This document shows positions 13,158 to 13,307 of a DNA stretch of 13,307 nt, piece by piece; the first letter of the stretch is position 1, and each line of letters opens with the position of its first letter. A program made the translations under genes and the position numbers. The DNA is from CANNDT01 sp945876205. GTDB lineage: Bacteria > Acidobacteriota > Vicinamibacteria > Vicinamibacterales > UBA2999. The stretch covers positions 1 to 13,307 of the forward strand of contig CANNDT010000116.1 in assembly GCA_947503365.1 (NCBI GenBank), given 5' to 3'. The notes below the pieces were generated by a model. That model saw only the letters and a program-made list of their open reading frames with translations, searched no databases and was not told the origin of the DNA.

Positions 13158-13184
13158 CCGGGCAAGCCTGAAGGCTTGCCCCAC
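13158..13184. repeat. REP-like hairpin, copy 1
   Basis: GGGCAAGCC (13160-13168), TGAA, GGCTTGCCC (13173-13181), then CAC. It is a perfect 9-pair stem whose top, CCTGAAGG, is identical to copy 2 at 13275-13294, while the lower stem differs but still pairs. No T run follows, so it is not a terminator by itself. Confidence 0.55.
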
Positions 13185-13210
13185 TCAACCCGGGACTCTC
13201 CGTACAAGAC

Positions 13211-13245
13211 AAAAGGGGGTCCGGCCGAAGCCGGACCCCCTTTTT
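13211..13245 (+). terminator. Strong intrinsic terminator after the cytochrome gene
   Basis: AAAA, then GGGGGTCCGGC (13215-13225), CGAA loop, GCCGGACCCCC (13230-13240) and TTTTT. An 11-pair GC-rich stem with a tetraloop and T tract. The upstream A run would make it work in the opposite direction as well. A pyrimidine-rich stretch continues to about 13272. Confidence 0.9.
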
Positions 13246-13272
13246 CTTTCTTTCTATCTCCGTTTTCTCTCT

Positions 13273-13298
13273 GCGGTCCGCCTGAAGGCGGACCCTAC
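13273..13298. repeat. REP-like hairpin, copy 2
   Basis: GGTCCGCC (13275-13282), TGAA, GGCGGACC (13287-13294), then CTAC. The outer bases CGG before and (C)AC or (CT)AC after match copy 1 in layout. Such palindromes are often scattered between genes in many copies. Confidence 0.55.
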
Positions 13299-13307
13299 GT
13301 CGACCCC

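Noticed and set aside
13160..13181. First hairpin after the cytochrome gene as the terminator
   Set aside because: Perfect stem but no T tract; the hairpin at 13215-13240 with T5 is the real terminator and this one resembles the copy at 13275-13294.

Overview
The window looks like a high-GC soil-type bacterial chromosome carrying an AT-richer integrated element on its left side. The right two thirds (about 4790-13307) hold secreted or exported proteins and a RapA-like ATPase. There is a YfhO-type membrane protein, a Tat-exported sulfite-oxidase-fold molybdoenzyme, a MOSC protein, a beta-propeller protein and a small cytochrome c with an extra C-terminal domain. This mix, the GC-rich coding style and the GC-rich hairpin repeats at the right edge suggest Acidobacteriota (perhaps Vicinamibacteria-like). 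That placement is an inference from style, not from a marker gene.

Left region (1-4785): part of an integrated mobile element whose left end lies outside the window. Its right border is a 3' fragment of tRNA-Leu(GAG) at about 4727-4785, from the anticodon arm through the variable arm and T arm to the CCA, with no 5' half. This is what remains when an element integrates into a tRNA gene and displaces the original 3' end. Next to this border, and reading away from it, are a tyrosine recombinase (3397-4614), a protein made of three Trp-rich repeats resembling the phage-integrase repeat unit (2697-3356), an SF3/D5-type helicase without a primase domain (563-2149), and a small unknown protein (95-415). 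All four are on the minus strand. An IS3-family insertion sequence enters from the left edge (1 to about 125). Its terminal repeat supplies the last codons of the small unknown gene, which therefore looks truncated. Between the helicase and the repeat-protein gene, 2250-2696 has no convincing gene. It carries a palindrome, two iteron-like direct repeats, an AT-rich block and a perfect extended -10 promoter, so it is the best candidate for a replication origin and control region.

Right region: after the tRNA terminator, the YfhO-like gene (4862-7195) is followed 28 bases later by the molybdoenzyme gene (7224-7985), which has a strong ribosome binding site. A MOSC protein (7998-8570, minus) converges on the molybdoenzyme and is divergent from a RapA/HepA-like SNF2 ATPase (8704-11196), whose recognisable N-terminus extends upstream of the first usual start codon. 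Then come a secreted beta-propeller protein (11266-12357) and a cytochrome c (12408-13148). The cluster ends with a strong terminator flanked by two REP-like hairpins that share the loop region CCTGAAGG.

The most interesting part is the compact element module: recombinase, free-standing integrase-repeat protein, candidate origin and helicase. No capsid, relaxase or defence gene is visible here, so the element type (integrative plasmid, phage satellite or defective prophage) cannot be settled from this window.
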